This document shows positions 18,201 through 26,731 of a stretch of DNA of 64,000 nt, piece after piece. The notes under the pieces are model-generated. The model had not been told where the DNA came from. It searched no databases and saw nothing but the letters and a program-made list of their open reading frames with translations. The position numbers were made by a program, and so were the translations under genes. Every line of letters begins with the position of its first letter. The first letter of the stretch is position 1. Source of the stretch: JAWXBM01 sp034440115 (GTDB taxonomy: Bacteria; Pseudomonadota; Gammaproteobacteria; Xanthomonadales; SZUA-36); assembly GCA_034440115.1 (NCBI GenBank), contig JAWXBM010000025.1, positions 24,237 through 88,236 on the forward strand, in the 5' to 3' direction.

Positions 18201-19046
18201 ATGACTACCGGAACAGTTGATCAGATTTTCCGGCATCGCGTTTATGCGAGCTTGCTGCTGTGCGGGTTATTCCTCTGCTGGTCTGTTCCAGTACAGGCCA
18301 TCAATGAGCCAACTGACCATACGCTTGGCAGCATCTCCGAATTGCCACCGGGCGAGCAATATCGGCAACTCAGTTTGTTGATGTTGCTGGCCAACGGAGC
18401 TGATGCTGAACTGCTGGACTTCCTGGCTGATGGGTCTGTGCCCGAACAGGAGCCGATTCCGAATCAGTCCCGTGCGTTGCAGCAATACCCAACGCCATTG
18501 GCACGAATTGCCGACCCCGACTCCATGTTGTTGGGGGCAGGGCAGATGATGCGATTTGCCCATCAGCATCGAGTCGAAATTGAGCAGGAGCTGGCACGCA
18601 TAAAACAGAGCTGGCCGATACTGGTCAGCATGATCGACATGAATGTCGTGCGTGAGGACGCCATCATCATTCGCAGTGCGGTCGCTGATGGCATGCAATA
18701 CCAACAGGGTGATCAAGCTGTAAATCCTGATGTGTTACCAGAAAGCAGCCTGCTGGCTTACCAGGGTGAAACCATACACCAACGTAACAATATGGAGTAT
18801 TTACTGTTCCAGAACGAGCTGGATAGCATTACCGATGGCGCCCTGGATGAACTCAGTTACAAACTGGATGCTTTCCAGCGCATGGCCGACGATGAACTGA
18901 ATCCGGACCTCATGGATGAACGCATCGATGCTGCGGCAAACATGAACGAGGAAACCCGGCAACGTTTTCGTGAGCAGGCCTATATCCGCGCCAGTACCCT
19001 GTATTTAATGTTGATTCCGGCCATGGTGACGGTGGTTACTGATTAG
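18201..19046 (+). CDS. Secreted protein of unknown function, 281 aa
   Basis: The N-terminus (residues 1-33) is a signal peptide ending in SVPVQA. The mature part is acidic and mostly helical, with runs such as YRQLSLLMLLANGADAELLDFL and HQHRVEIEQELARIKQSWP. The C-terminus ends in a hydrophobic stretch (ASTLYLMLIPAMVTVVTD) that could be a membrane anchor. It starts 22 bases after the second MORN-tailed lipoprotein and is probably co-transcribed with both. No family was recognised; context suggests an envelope role with the lipoprotein pair. Confidence 0.65.
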   Translation: MTTGTVDQIFRHRVYASLLLCGLFLCWSVPVQAINEPTDHTLGSISELPPGEQYRQLSLLMLLANGADAELLDFLADGSVPEQEPIPNQSRALQQYPTPLARIADPDSMLLGAGQMMRFAHQHRVEIEQELARIKQSWPILVSMIDMNVVREDAIIIRSAVADGMQYQQGDQAVNPDVLPESSLLAYQGETIHQRNNMEYLLFQNELDSITDGALDELSYKLDAFQRMADDELNPDLMDERIDAAANMNEETRQRFREQAYIRASTLYLMLIPAMVTVVTD

Positions 19047-19107
19047 CCCGCATATTGCACCAAGGCGGACGTGTTTGAAATTCCGGATCTTTGGTGCAAC
19101 ATGCGGG
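19047..19107. terminator. Long inverted repeat between convergent operons
   Basis: The arms CCCGCATATTGCACCAA (19047-19063) and TTGGTGCAACATGCGGG (19091-19107) pair over 17 bp with one position that is a mismatch in plus-strand RNA and a U-G wobble in minus-strand RNA. It sits right after the stop codon at 19046 and 18 bases beyond the minus-strand operon end at 19126. It has no T tract; it is probably a bidirectional terminator or 3'-end stabiliser. Confidence 0.55.
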
Positions 19108-19125
19108 TTGGGAGTCTGGATTTTG

Positions 19126-20451
19126 TCAGTTCGGAGTTTTCTTTATCGGTAAGGTTGCAGCTTCATTCATACCCTGTAATTTCTCCAGTTCCGGAATGGC
19201 GATAGTGCCGGGAGGGGGCGAAGGCTGATCCTGCTGTTGGCTGGAAGTGGCTTGCGAACTGCTTGCTGTTGTGCTGTCGGCTGCTGCCAGCTTTTTGCTG
19301 GCCTGTTGGGCTTGCTGGTTTTCTGCTGGTTGCTTTTCACTCTCGGCTTTCTGGCCTTTCTCCAGCTCCTCCAGTTGCGCAATGGCAATGCTGCCGGGAG
19401 GGGGAGGTGGCTCGTCGCTTGCTGTAGCGGATGTCTGGGATTCTTCGGCTGATTTCTTGGCGGCTTCTGCGATTTGCTGCTCTTTAGTCAACGGTTTCTT
19501 GGCGCTTTTGGCTGGCATTGTCGCCCCCGAACTGGCTTGGTTTGCCGCTTGTTGGCTGTTGGATCCAGCATCTTCAGCAGCTTGAGCCTGAGACTGAGGC
19601 TGGCCGCTTCCAGCCGGGCCATTGCCCATCGGGTCTGTAGCAGGTTGATCACCTGCTGATTGAGCGCCAGCCAATTGACCGGTTGACTGGCCTCTGAGAA
19701 ATTCCAAAGCACTTTGCGACACACCTGCGCCTGCCGCGCTACTGCTGGCAGCGTCAGTTGCGCGCCGGGCTCCCGGACTGGATGAGCCTTTGCTGCCGGA
19801 GTTTGAGCTCTCGCTGCCGGCCATGCCCGACTGTCCGCTGCTGCCGCTCTGTCCGCCACTCTGGCCCCCATTCTGTCCACTGTCCTGTTCCGGTCCGGAA
19901 CCACTACTGCGACCGCCTCCACCTGCCAGCGCCGCTGCTTCACGTTTATGGTATTCCTGTACCAGATCGCCCCAGGCGGCTTCTTCTTTCTGGCGCAATT
20001 CCAGATCTTTTTCCGCCGCAGCGCTGGGAGTGTAAGGATAGTTGGCGTTAACGTCTTCCGGCTTCCATTCGCCTTGTTCGATAATGACATCGCGCATTTC
20101 ATCGCGCAGATGTTTCTGTGATTCGTATGGCAGCGCCGCCATGCCTTCGAGTGGTTTAAGAGGTGGCGTGGAACGATCCAGAATGACGGTAGACTGATCT
20201 CCGGATTCATCCGTTTCCATTCGACGGCGGTAAGCTTCTTCGCTCTCTTCCACCTGCTGGCTGGAATCCTCACTGGTATCTGTCGCCACGTCCTGCTTGC
20301 CCGTGCCAGCAATATCGGCGGATTGCGACCAGCCTGAAAGGGGAACCAGGATAGCTGCAAGCAACAGCAATGGTCGCGCAGTAAAACGCTGTTCACGTAG
20401 CGAGCGCAGCCGTGCCGCGATTGACTTCACAGGTTTACGGATTGATCTCAT
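19126..20451 (-). CDS. Low-complexity secreted protein, last gene of the VWA/FHA/kinase operon
   Basis: A 441-aa protein with an Arg-rich N-terminus and signal-peptide-like hydrophobic segment (RPLLLLAAILVPLSGWSQS, about residues 27-45). The first third is ordered-looking (YESQKHLRDEMRDVIIEQGEWKPEDVN). The middle is Gly/Ser/Gln rich. The C-terminal third contains two copies of a motif, PPPPPGSIAIAQLEELEKGQ and PSPPPGTIAIPELEKLQGMN, about 80 residues apart. It is the last gene of the seven-gene minus-strand operon, 36 bases after the kinase gene. It is likely periplasmic; the repeated motif could be a docking peptide. No known family was recognised. Confidence 0.7.
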   Translation of the reverse strand: MRSIRKPVKSIAARLRSLREQRFTARPLLLLAAILVPLSGWSQSADIAGTGKQDVATDTSEDSSQQVEESEEAYRRRMETDESGDQSTVILDRSTPPLKPLEGMAALPYESQKHLRDEMRDVIIEQGEWKPEDVNANYPYTPSAAAEKDLELRQKEEAAWGDLVQEYHKREAAALAGGGGRSSGSGPEQDSGQNGGQSGGQSGSSGQSGMAGSESSNSGSKGSSSPGARRATDAASSSAAGAGVSQSALEFLRGQSTGQLAGAQSAGDQPATDPMGNGPAGSGQPQSQAQAAEDAGSNSQQAANQASSGATMPAKSAKKPLTKEQQIAEAAKKSAEESQTSATASDEPPPPPGSIAIAQLEELEKGQKAESEKQPAENQQAQQASKKLAAADSTTASSSQATSSQQQDQPSPPPGTIAIPELEKLQGMNEAATLPIKKTPN

Positions 20452-20487
20452 TACTGCTCTCCAGAAGAGCTCTGCCCAGTGTTGGAC

Positions 20488-22989
20488 TCAGGAAGAGGGT
20501 GGTAATTCCCGAACCACGCGAAATCCGGTGAAATCGTTGCGGTCGCCCGCCTTGAGATTGAAGCGTGCCGACAGGCGCGACTCACGCGCGCCACTGAACC
20601 AGGAGCCGCCGCGGGTGACGCGGGAATTGCACAAACCACGATTATTGGCGCTGCCGTCGGCGGGAGCGTCATGATAGGACAAACTCATGCAGTCCAGCGT
20701 CCACTCAGCCACGTTGCCCAAGGTGTCGTGTAGTCCTGAGGTATTGGCGGGAAATGATCCAACCGGCGCTGTTTCCAAAGCAAATGGATCGGCACAAACT
20801 TGATGGGCCCAGCGAAAGCCCGTTTCACTACCGGCGATATTGGCCACCTCACAAACTCCAGCCGGATTGGCGTCTGGCCATTCCTCGGATTCTCCAGCCC
20901 GAGCGGCATATTCCCACTCGCTTTCACTGGGTAAACGGTAGCGCTCGCTGGTTTTCTTGCTTAACCATTCCACAAAGGCCTGAGCATCATTCCAGGAAAC
21001 CATCATGACTGGCCGGGCGCCGCGACCCCAGCCATTATCAGTGGTTTGGCTGCAGCCTCCGTCCGCCACGCAGGCATCCCATTGTGCCAGGGTGACTTCG
21101 TGGATACCGATGGCAAAAGCCTTATCAATGACCACTTTACGTTGCGGTTTTTCATTGGCTAATGAAGTGGTGGAATCTTTATCCGCACCCTGCCAGAACG
21201 ATCCCCCGGCCAGAACCACCAAATCCGGGCAGAGATCACAGTCGCGAAACCGTTTGCCGGGCCTGAGCGTGAGCCCGTCAATGGCAGCGAGGGCAGCGGT
21301 GACATGCTGACCGCGCGGAAAGCCATCAATGTAGGCCTGATAGGCCTTGCGGGTATGCAGTTTTCGCGCGGTTGCAAAAGCACTGCCGTCATTGACTGAA
21401 TCGTTGAGTTCGCGGCGCAGAGACTGAGCTGCAGACAGATGTTCGCCGTCCGGAAACTCAGCGATGTATTGGTCGATTGCCGCAATGCTGCGTTGCGTGC
21501 GTGCCTGTTGCCAGGCTAGGTTGTCTTGCTCCTGGCGCAATGTCTGCTGTCGTTCGGATTCGGTAGCGGCGCGGTCCAATGCGTCCAGCCGTATCATGGC
21601 TTCTGCCTCGTGGCGCCCCAGTGGCAATTGCTCCAGATAAGTCTGGTAAGCAGAACGGCTGCCTTCGGCGTCGCTGGCTTGCCACAGTGCATCATCCAGC
21701 CGGGCCAGGTGTTGCAGCGCGTCAGCCTCGTGGATGGAGTTTGGGTAGTCCTGACGGTAGCGCTGGTAGCCATAGATGGTGTCCGCTTCCAGTGCTTCCA
21801 GCCAGCGTCTGTTCTGCTCTGGATCGCGATTACCCAGGGCAGTGTCCGAGCCCGCATCAACTTGTTGCAACGTTGCGGTTTGATCAGGGTCAGATGGACT
21901 GTCTGGTCCACCTGTCATCAGGTAAAACACCAGAACAATCAGGCCCAGGGCAAACAATCCCAGCAGAATGATGGGCAGCCAGGCACGGCCCTCGGTGTCA
22001 TATTCAGCGTTTTCCTGGGGCAATTTGGGCCTGCCGCGCAGCACACTTTGTCGGGGTTTGGACTCAAGTAGGCTGAACGACCGGGACCAATCCGCTACGC
22101 TGTGCGGGCGTTGGTCGGTTTTCAGTTTTAGTCCTGCATTAATCGCATCGAGCCAGTCTGAGGGCCAAACTGCGGGCCGGGCAGAGGGCGCGGCTGAGAG
22201 CAGGTCGGCTGCAGCCTGTTGAACCAGCGGCAGCAGCGGATCAGGCAAGCCTTTTTCTACCGCTTCCAGTCGTTGTGAAGCGGCGGTTGGTATTCGGCCG
22301 GTAGCGACGCGATAGAGGCTGGCTGAGAATCCATAAATGTCGGTCCATGGGCCAATGGGTCCGGAGCCCAGTTCCTGTTCAGGGGCTGCATAACCAGGGC
22401 TGCCCAGATTGCCTGACTTCGGCCCCGGTGCTGGAAGCAGGGTTGCACCAAAGTCCAGCAGCAGTGGGACGCCTTCGGCAGTGATATAAATATTGGCAGG
22501 TTTGATGTCCTGGTGGATCACTGAGTGTTGATGCGAATACTTGAGTGCGTCCAGCAGGGGCAGCAGTAGCGACTTGATTTGCTCTGCATCGAGTGTTTTT
22601 TTTCGTTGCAGCAGCTCAGCCAGGGTTTCACCGGGGTAAAAGGGCATTTGCAACCAGGCCGTGCCATTGGCTTCAAAGCAACGCATGACCTCGATAATAT
22701 TGGGGTGCTGCAAACCAGCCAGTCCACGACCTTCGGACAGAAACTGCTGCAAGCCTTGCTTGAAGTCTGCTGCGGTTTCAGAGCTTATAGCTTGCAAGCG
22801 ACCATCATCCAGTCGCAAGGCACTTTGCTGTGGGAAATACTCCTTGAGTACAAACTCACCGCCCTGGATTTGGTCTTTTGCCAGGTAGCTGATGCTGAAT
22901 GAACCCTGGCCGAGCATACGCACAATGCGCAAATTGTCGATCAGGCTGCCACTTTCAAGACAAGTCGGCTTGGAGGATTCACCACTCAT
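20488..22989 (-). CDS. Membrane Ser/Thr protein kinase with TPR-like repeats and a C-terminal FGE-sulfatase fold
   Basis: An 833-aa protein in three parts. Residues about 20-300 are a Hanks-type kinase: glycine loop LGQGSFS, VAIK-like Lys in FVLKEYF (K49), catalytic loop HQDIKPANI (159-167, Gln in place of Arg of HRD) and DFG at 179-181. One membrane helix follows at about 337-358. The periplasmic side has about four repeats of the type AYQ-YI--FP-G-H---A (about 395-575), then a formylglycine-generating-enzyme/SUMF1 fold from about 590 (ending RGGSWFSGARESRLSARF...GFRV). The active-site cysteines of true FGEs are absent from that segment, so this domain is probably for binding. It sits between two FHA genes and the tail gene of the operon; FHA domains bind phosphothreonine, so they are likely readers of this kinase. 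Confidence 0.88.
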   Translation of the reverse strand: MSGESSKPTCLESGSLIDNLRIVRMLGQGSFSISYLAKDQIQGGEFVLKEYFPQQSALRLDDGRLQAISSETAADFKQGLQQFLSEGRGLAGLQHPNIIEVMRCFEANGTAWLQMPFYPGETLAELLQRKKTLDAEQIKSLLLPLLDALKYSHQHSVIHQDIKPANIYITAEGVPLLLDFGATLLPAPGPKSGNLGSPGYAAPEQELGSGPIGPWTDIYGFSASLYRVATGRIPTAASQRLEAVEKGLPDPLLPLVQQAAADLLSAAPSARPAVWPSDWLDAINAGLKLKTDQRPHSVADWSRSFSLLESKPRQSVLRGRPKLPQENAEYDTEGRAWLPIILLGLFALGLIVLVFYLMTGGPDSPSDPDQTATLQQVDAGSDTALGNRDPEQNRRWLEALEADTIYGYQRYRQDYPNSIHEADALQHLARLDDALWQASDAEGSRSAYQTYLEQLPLGRHEAEAMIRLDALDRAATESERQQTLRQEQDNLAWQQARTQRSIAAIDQYIAEFPDGEHLSAAQSLRRELNDSVNDGSAFATARKLHTRKAYQAYIDGFPRGQHVTAALAAIDGLTLRPGKRFRDCDLCPDLVVLAGGSFWQGADKDSTTSLANEKPQRKVVIDKAFAIGIHEVTLAQWDACVADGGCSQTTDNGWGRGARPVMMVSWNDAQAFVEWLSKKTSERYRLPSESEWEYAARAGESEEWPDANPAGVCEVANIAGSETGFRWAHQVCADPFALETAPVGSFPANTSGLHDTLGNVAEWTLDCMSLSYHDAPADGSANNRGLCNSRVTRGGSWFSGARESRLSARFNLKAGDRNDFTGFRVVRELPPSS

Positions 22990-22997
22990 AAAAAGCT

Positions 22998-24521
22998 TCA
23001 GTCGTTGCCGGCCGTCAATTGCAGGTTGACCGTGACATCGCCCAGTTGTAGCAGGTCACCGGACTGAACGAAAAACACTTCGCCCGGCAGGCAAGGCACG
23101 CCGTTTAATCGGGAGCCGTTGGTAGATTCCAGGTCGCTGACGGTAATTCTTCCCTGATGGAATTGTACCCGCGCATGGCGGCGGCTGACCGTGCTGCTGG
23201 CCAGGTTTACATCCGTCCCCTCACGGCCCAGTACGGCATACCAATCGGGGCCGTTAACGGGCAATCGGCGCGTAAAAGCTGCGCCATCGGCTTGTTGGCC
23301 AGACACGAGCAGCATAACCACAGGGGCTGGTTGCTCGTCCGCTGCAAAACGTACGGTTCCAGGCTCCGTCTGGCTTGTAGCGCTTAATGCTGCAGACCCA
23401 GTGGTCCGTGAATTTTTACGCCAACGGCGAATAAACCAGGCCAGCAACAACAGTGCGATCAGGCCCGCGAAAATCAGCGTGGTGCGGGATGCCTGGCGTG
23501 GCGACGCAACTTTTGCGGCATCATCGATAGCGGGTTCGAGCGCAGGATTTTCCACCTCGGGAGCAACGATAAGCTGTTCGATTTCCAGCTCGCCATCCGC
23601 TTCCGCCTGTTCCTGTTCGGCTTCGGCTTCTGCTTCGAGCTGCGGATCAACCTGTTCGGTAATCGCCAGATCTGGTTCATCTGGCTGGTCCAGAGGACTC
23701 TTTTCTACTGGGCTCGCGGGCTCATCAATTGGCTCTGGAGTTGGTTCAGCTGCAGGTTCAGGCTGTTCAGCCGGCGGTTCCTCAGTAATTTTGGTATCTG
23801 TGGCTGAGCATTCCGCGGTTCGCAGAGGCGTTCCAGTCAATTTTGCCGCACGTTGCAACGCATCCGGCCAGGCCAGGCGGGGTGAGCCGGTAGGCTGCAT
23901 GCTCTGAACACCGACAGACATATTGAATGCAACGAGATTTCCACAAGCATCGGTCAACGCTCCACTGACATTGGCAAAAGACTCCAGAGTAGGGTGGGAC
24001 GTCGTTATGGCTGGCAGGGTTTGCACTGCCGCCCGAACCGGGGCGGAGCCCTGGGCGATCATTTCAGCGGGTGGAAAGGCCACCAGGTTGAGGGATTTGA
24101 GCTCGGACTCACTCAGAGCAGACAGGCTGGCTGCCGGCCGGTTCAGGCCTTGCACTTTGAGTATGGCCAGTTTATCCGCCGGCAAGGTGTGAACTATGGT
24201 TGCCGGGCGCCCGTGGCGCACAATATCGGTGCCGCCATCCAGCACCATGATCTCATCGCCTTCGCGGGCAAAATCGATTGCCACCAGCACCATGTCAGGT
24301 GCGGCAATGACAATACCGGTGGTCGGTTGAACATGAGTGGCTGATACCAGTTTCAGGGCCAGCACCGTCCAGGGTGGCATGCTGTCGGTTGCTGCTGCAG
24401 ATTGCGACCAGGCAGGGATGCTGACGATCATCAGCAACAGTATCAGCCAGCCAGCTATCAGGCTTTTACGCAGTAAGCGAGGTTGAAGACTCCGCTCACA
24501 TGGGATTAATGATGCCAACAT
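22998..24521 (-). CDS. Membrane protein with degenerate trypsin-like domain and cytosolic FHA domain
   Basis: A 507-aa protein. An N-terminal hydrophobic segment (about 20-40, ending IPAWSQS) is a signal peptide or anchor. Residues about 48-235 resemble a trypsin-like (HtrA-type) fold: TTGIVIAAPDMVLVAID, DKLAILKVQG at the catalytic Asp strand, and GALTDACGNLVAFNM at the place of the catalytic Ser, which is missing. A long Glu/Pro-rich linker (about 240-345) leads to a membrane helix (LIFAGLIALLLLAWFIRRW) and a C-terminal FHA domain (YAVLGREGTDVNL, STVSRRHARVQF, DLESTNGSRLNG). The inferred topology is a periplasmic pseudo-protease sensor coupled to a cytosolic phosphothreonine reader. It lies 8 bases before the kinase gene. 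Confidence 0.82.
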   Translation of the reverse strand: MLASLIPCERSLQPRLLRKSLIAGWLILLLMIVSIPAWSQSAAATDSMPPWTVLALKLVSATHVQPTTGIVIAAPDMVLVAIDFAREGDEIMVLDGGTDIVRHGRPATIVHTLPADKLAILKVQGLNRPAASLSALSESELKSLNLVAFPPAEMIAQGSAPVRAAVQTLPAITTSHPTLESFANVSGALTDACGNLVAFNMSVGVQSMQPTGSPRLAWPDALQRAAKLTGTPLRTAECSATDTKITEEPPAEQPEPAAEPTPEPIDEPASPVEKSPLDQPDEPDLAITEQVDPQLEAEAEAEQEQAEADGELEIEQLIVAPEVENPALEPAIDDAAKVASPRQASRTTLIFAGLIALLLLAWFIRRWRKNSRTTGSAALSATSQTEPGTVRFAADEQPAPVVMLLVSGQQADGAAFTRRLPVNGPDWYAVLGREGTDVNLASSTVSRRHARVQFHQGRITVSDLESTNGSRLNGVPCLPGEVFFVQSGDLLQLGDVTVNLQLTAGND

Positions 24522-24537
24522 ATCAGTGTCAATACAT

Positions 24538-25290
24538 TTAGTGTGAATAAAGGCGGTTGATCAGGTTATCCAGGCAATATTGCCCGGCCTGGTTCAAGGC
24601 CCGCTCCTCGCGCGCCTGCACGATGCTCTGAATAAAAACCAGCACTGCAGCCATCACCAATGCCACCAGCGTGGTACTGAAAGCCACTCCCAGCCGTTCG
24701 GTTACCTGGAACAGCATATCCGGGCTTTCCACATTGGCCCGGTTGCCAGCGTAATTCAGCGCCAGCATGATGCCGATCACGGTGCCGATAAAGCCCAGGG
24801 AAGGAATCAGCCAGGTGATGTAGCGAATGATGTTGTAGCGCAGGTCGATTTCGTGGATGAACAATTCCAGGCTGGAGTTGAGCAAGGAGTTAGTCTGGTC
24901 AGCAGAATGACTCAGGTTGTAACCCAGAACGCAACGCTCGATCAAGCGCGGCACAAAGCAGATTTCGCGATATTTGCTGGCGCGCACTTTCTGGTAAATC
25001 GGCGTCATATCCTCACCCGGACGCAACACGGTTTCCTCATCTTCCGGCAGGTAGTTGCGTTCCATTTGTGCATGTTCCAGCCAGCCGTAATACCAGCGTA
25101 TGGCCAACTCACCCAGGCCGATAAAGAATACCACCCACATGATGGTCTGAACGGTGATGGGCCAGGTGGAGCGTTCCACATCGAGAACGATTTTGGCCCA
25201 ATCCAACGGTAATATCCGCGCCAGTAAAGCAATAAACAGCACAGCGGTTATGGCGCAGATCAAAAAGGTGATCAGTCGAATACGGCTCAT
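24538..25290 (-). CDS. MotA/TolQ/ExbB-family proton channel protein
   Basis: A 250-aa membrane protein with helices at about 8-29 and 44-66, a cytoplasmic loop, and the family core of two helices at about 155-178 (ITWLIPSLGFIGTVIGIMLA) and 200-222 (LGVAFSTTLVALVMAAVLVF). The core spacing and sequence fit the MotA/TolQ/ExbB channel domain, which forms a pentamer around a dimer of MotB/ExbD-like partners and lets protons or sodium through. No OmpA-type MotB or ExbD is in this operon. The two VWA proteins upstream each have a MotB-like helix with an Asp and are the likely partners. Its start overlaps the preceding FHA gene by four bases (ATGA). Confidence 0.88.
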   Translation of the reverse strand: MSRIRLITFLICAITAVLFIALLARILPLDWAKIVLDVERSTWPITVQTIMWVVFFIGLGELAIRWYYGWLEHAQMERNYLPEDEETVLRPGEDMTPIYQKVRASKYREICFVPRLIERCVLGYNLSHSADQTNSLLNSSLELFIHEIDLRYNIIRYITWLIPSLGFIGTVIGIMLALNYAGNRANVESPDMLFQVTERLGVAFSTTLVALVMAAVLVFIQSIVQAREERALNQAGQYCLDNLINRLYSH

Positions 25291-25685
25291 GATTTCTGGT
25301 CACGCTCTTCAACAGAACCGGTGATGGGATTACGCATGGGGTTTTCGAACACCGGCTTGTCACTGCCCTTGCCAGCAAGCAGTAATCCCGCATTGCGCAG
25401 GGTTTTGCTGTCGCCCGGGCTCAGCCCAAAGCCAGCAGATGTTTGTGCCAGATCCTGCCAACTCATTTCATGATTGCCGAAACGAATGCGCTCCTGCGGG
25501 CCGAGTTGGATCAGCAGTGCCTGTGTCCAGCACTCTTCACGCCACAGGAAAGTCCCGGAACGTGTGCCCAAATCACGAATGATCAGGCGGTTTCCGTTGA
25601 TGGCTTCGATGCTGGCGTGCTCATCAGCAACCGAAGCATCTTTCAATACGATGTCATTTTTACTGTCGCGACCAATGGTGACCAT
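25287..25685 (-). CDS. Small FHA-domain protein, 5' end probably damaged
   Basis: A 132-aa product from the first in-frame ATG. It shows an FHA domain: TIGRDSKNDIVL, ADEHASIEAING, IIRDLGTRSGTFLW and RIRFGNHEM. Sixteen in-frame codons upstream (ending EYALEQAPDKS before the ATG) still read like the first FHA strand, but they end at a TGA (25734-25736) with no start codon. An out-of-frame ATG at 25737 (MTLQ...) would join that sequence after a one-base change. No ribosome binding site is seen. A GGGGT...ACCCC palindrome lies 35 bases upstream. It therefore may be translated from a weak start, frameshifted, or misassembled. It overlaps the MotA-like gene by four bases. Confidence 0.75.
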   Translation of the reverse strand: MVTIGRDSKNDIVLKDASVADEHASIEAINGNRLIIRDLGTRSGTFLWREECWTQALLIQLGPQERIRFGNHEMSWQDLAQTSAGFGLSPGDSKTLRNAGLLLAGKGSDKPVFENPMRNPITGSVEERDQKS

Positions 25686-25792
25686 GGATTTATCCGGCGC
25701 CTGTTCCAGCGCATATTCGCGCTGGCTGTAGCGTCATTTTTCAGCAGCTAACTATGATACATGGATAAGATGGGGTTAGAGTGACCCCAAAG

Positions 25793-26731
25793 CTAATCCG
25801 AGACCGCCAAAAAGCTGCCCCCGTTGTTCTTGGCAAGCCGCTCCATGAATTCAACCGTGCCCCGGTACTTGTAATAATCGCCGATGGTGACGGCGTGGAT
25901 TTCCTTGTGGGCATAATTGATCTGAATTACGCGCCGGACCAGGCGATTGGCATTCAAGCCCTCATTAAAGCTGGGGTTTGGCAGGCCATCGCTGAACAGC
26001 ACGATGGCCTGTGCTGGGCTTTCCAGTGCTTCGGAGATACCTGCCAGCAACGGTGAAGAACCTTTGAAATCGTCTTTCATACCTTCCAGAAATCGATTGG
26101 CCTGGTTACGTGTGGTGTTCGACATGGTGCTCAAGCCCTTGTCGGGCCAACGAATAAAATTCGGCCCGGAATCCAGTTGCTGAAAGCCCAGGATGCCGAA
26201 TTCATAGCCATCGCCCAATGAGTCCATGGCCCGCACCACGGTATCTTTCACCAGCTCGGCATGACGACCCAGAAAAGCATTCATATCCACCAGGAACAGT
26301 ATTTGCCGCTGGTCAGTTTTCAGGCCCAGGAATCGAAAAGTGACCTGGTTACGACCGGTGGGTTCGAGTATGGGCTCTTCTTCCACCGGCGGTGGAGGAG
26401 GGGGTTGATCCGCATGGGCCTGCTTTTCGGCATTGATGGTTTGTATCTCGGCCGAAATCCGCTCCTGCTCGGCCTGCAATTGCTCATGCTGTGTCTGGGC
26501 TGCCTGCAGGGCTATCAGTATGTCGTTGCGGCCCAGTTCTGAATCCTGCAGGATGGCGTCCGTTCTGCCAGCCAGCTCCTCCAGAAACTTTAAATCACCT
26601 TCGGAGCGTACTTCTTTTTGGTAGTCCGGCATCAGGATGATGGCCATGATCACAAAAGCGCCCATGGCCGAGGCGAACAGGTCGATGGCTGACAGGGAAA
26701 ACACTTCGAAGGCAACGCGCCGCCGTCTCAT
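25793..26731 (-). CDS. VWA-domain protein with MotB-like transmembrane helix (second copy, degenerate MIDAS)
   Basis: A 312-aa protein. The N-terminal helix FSLSAIDLFASAMGAFVIMAIILMP places an Asp (D17) at its start, as in MotB and its relatives. A coiled coil follows (about 45-105), a proline run (PPPPPP, about 110-116) and a C-terminal VWA domain (about 130-305, with AIVLFSDGLPNPS). The metal-ion site DxSxS reads D149-M-N-A-F, so metal-dependent ligand binding is probably lost. It is the sister of the next upstream gene, which it overlaps by four bases (ATGA). I infer that the pair forms a heterodimeric stator partner of the MotA-like protein. Confidence 0.85.
   Translation of the reverse strand: MRRRRVAFEVFSLSAIDLFASAMGAFVIMAIILMPDYQKEVRSEGDLKFLEELAGRTDAILQDSELGRNDILIALQAAQTQHEQLQAEQERISAEIQTINAEKQAHADQPPPPPPVEEEPILEPTGRNQVTFRFLGLKTDQRQILFLVDMNAFLGRHAELVKDTVVRAMDSLGDGYEFGILGFQQLDSGPNFIRWPDKGLSTMSNTTRNQANRFLEGMKDDFKGSSPLLAGISEALESPAQAIVLFSDGLPNPSFNEGLNANRLVRRVIQINYAHKEIHAVTIGDYYKYRGTVEFMERLAKNNGGSFLAVSD

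Noticed and set aside
19237..20051. Long plus-strand frames opposite the low-complexity gene
   Set aside because: They are antisense shadows of the Gly/Ser/Gln-rich repeats; codon bias and the operon context favour the minus-strand gene.
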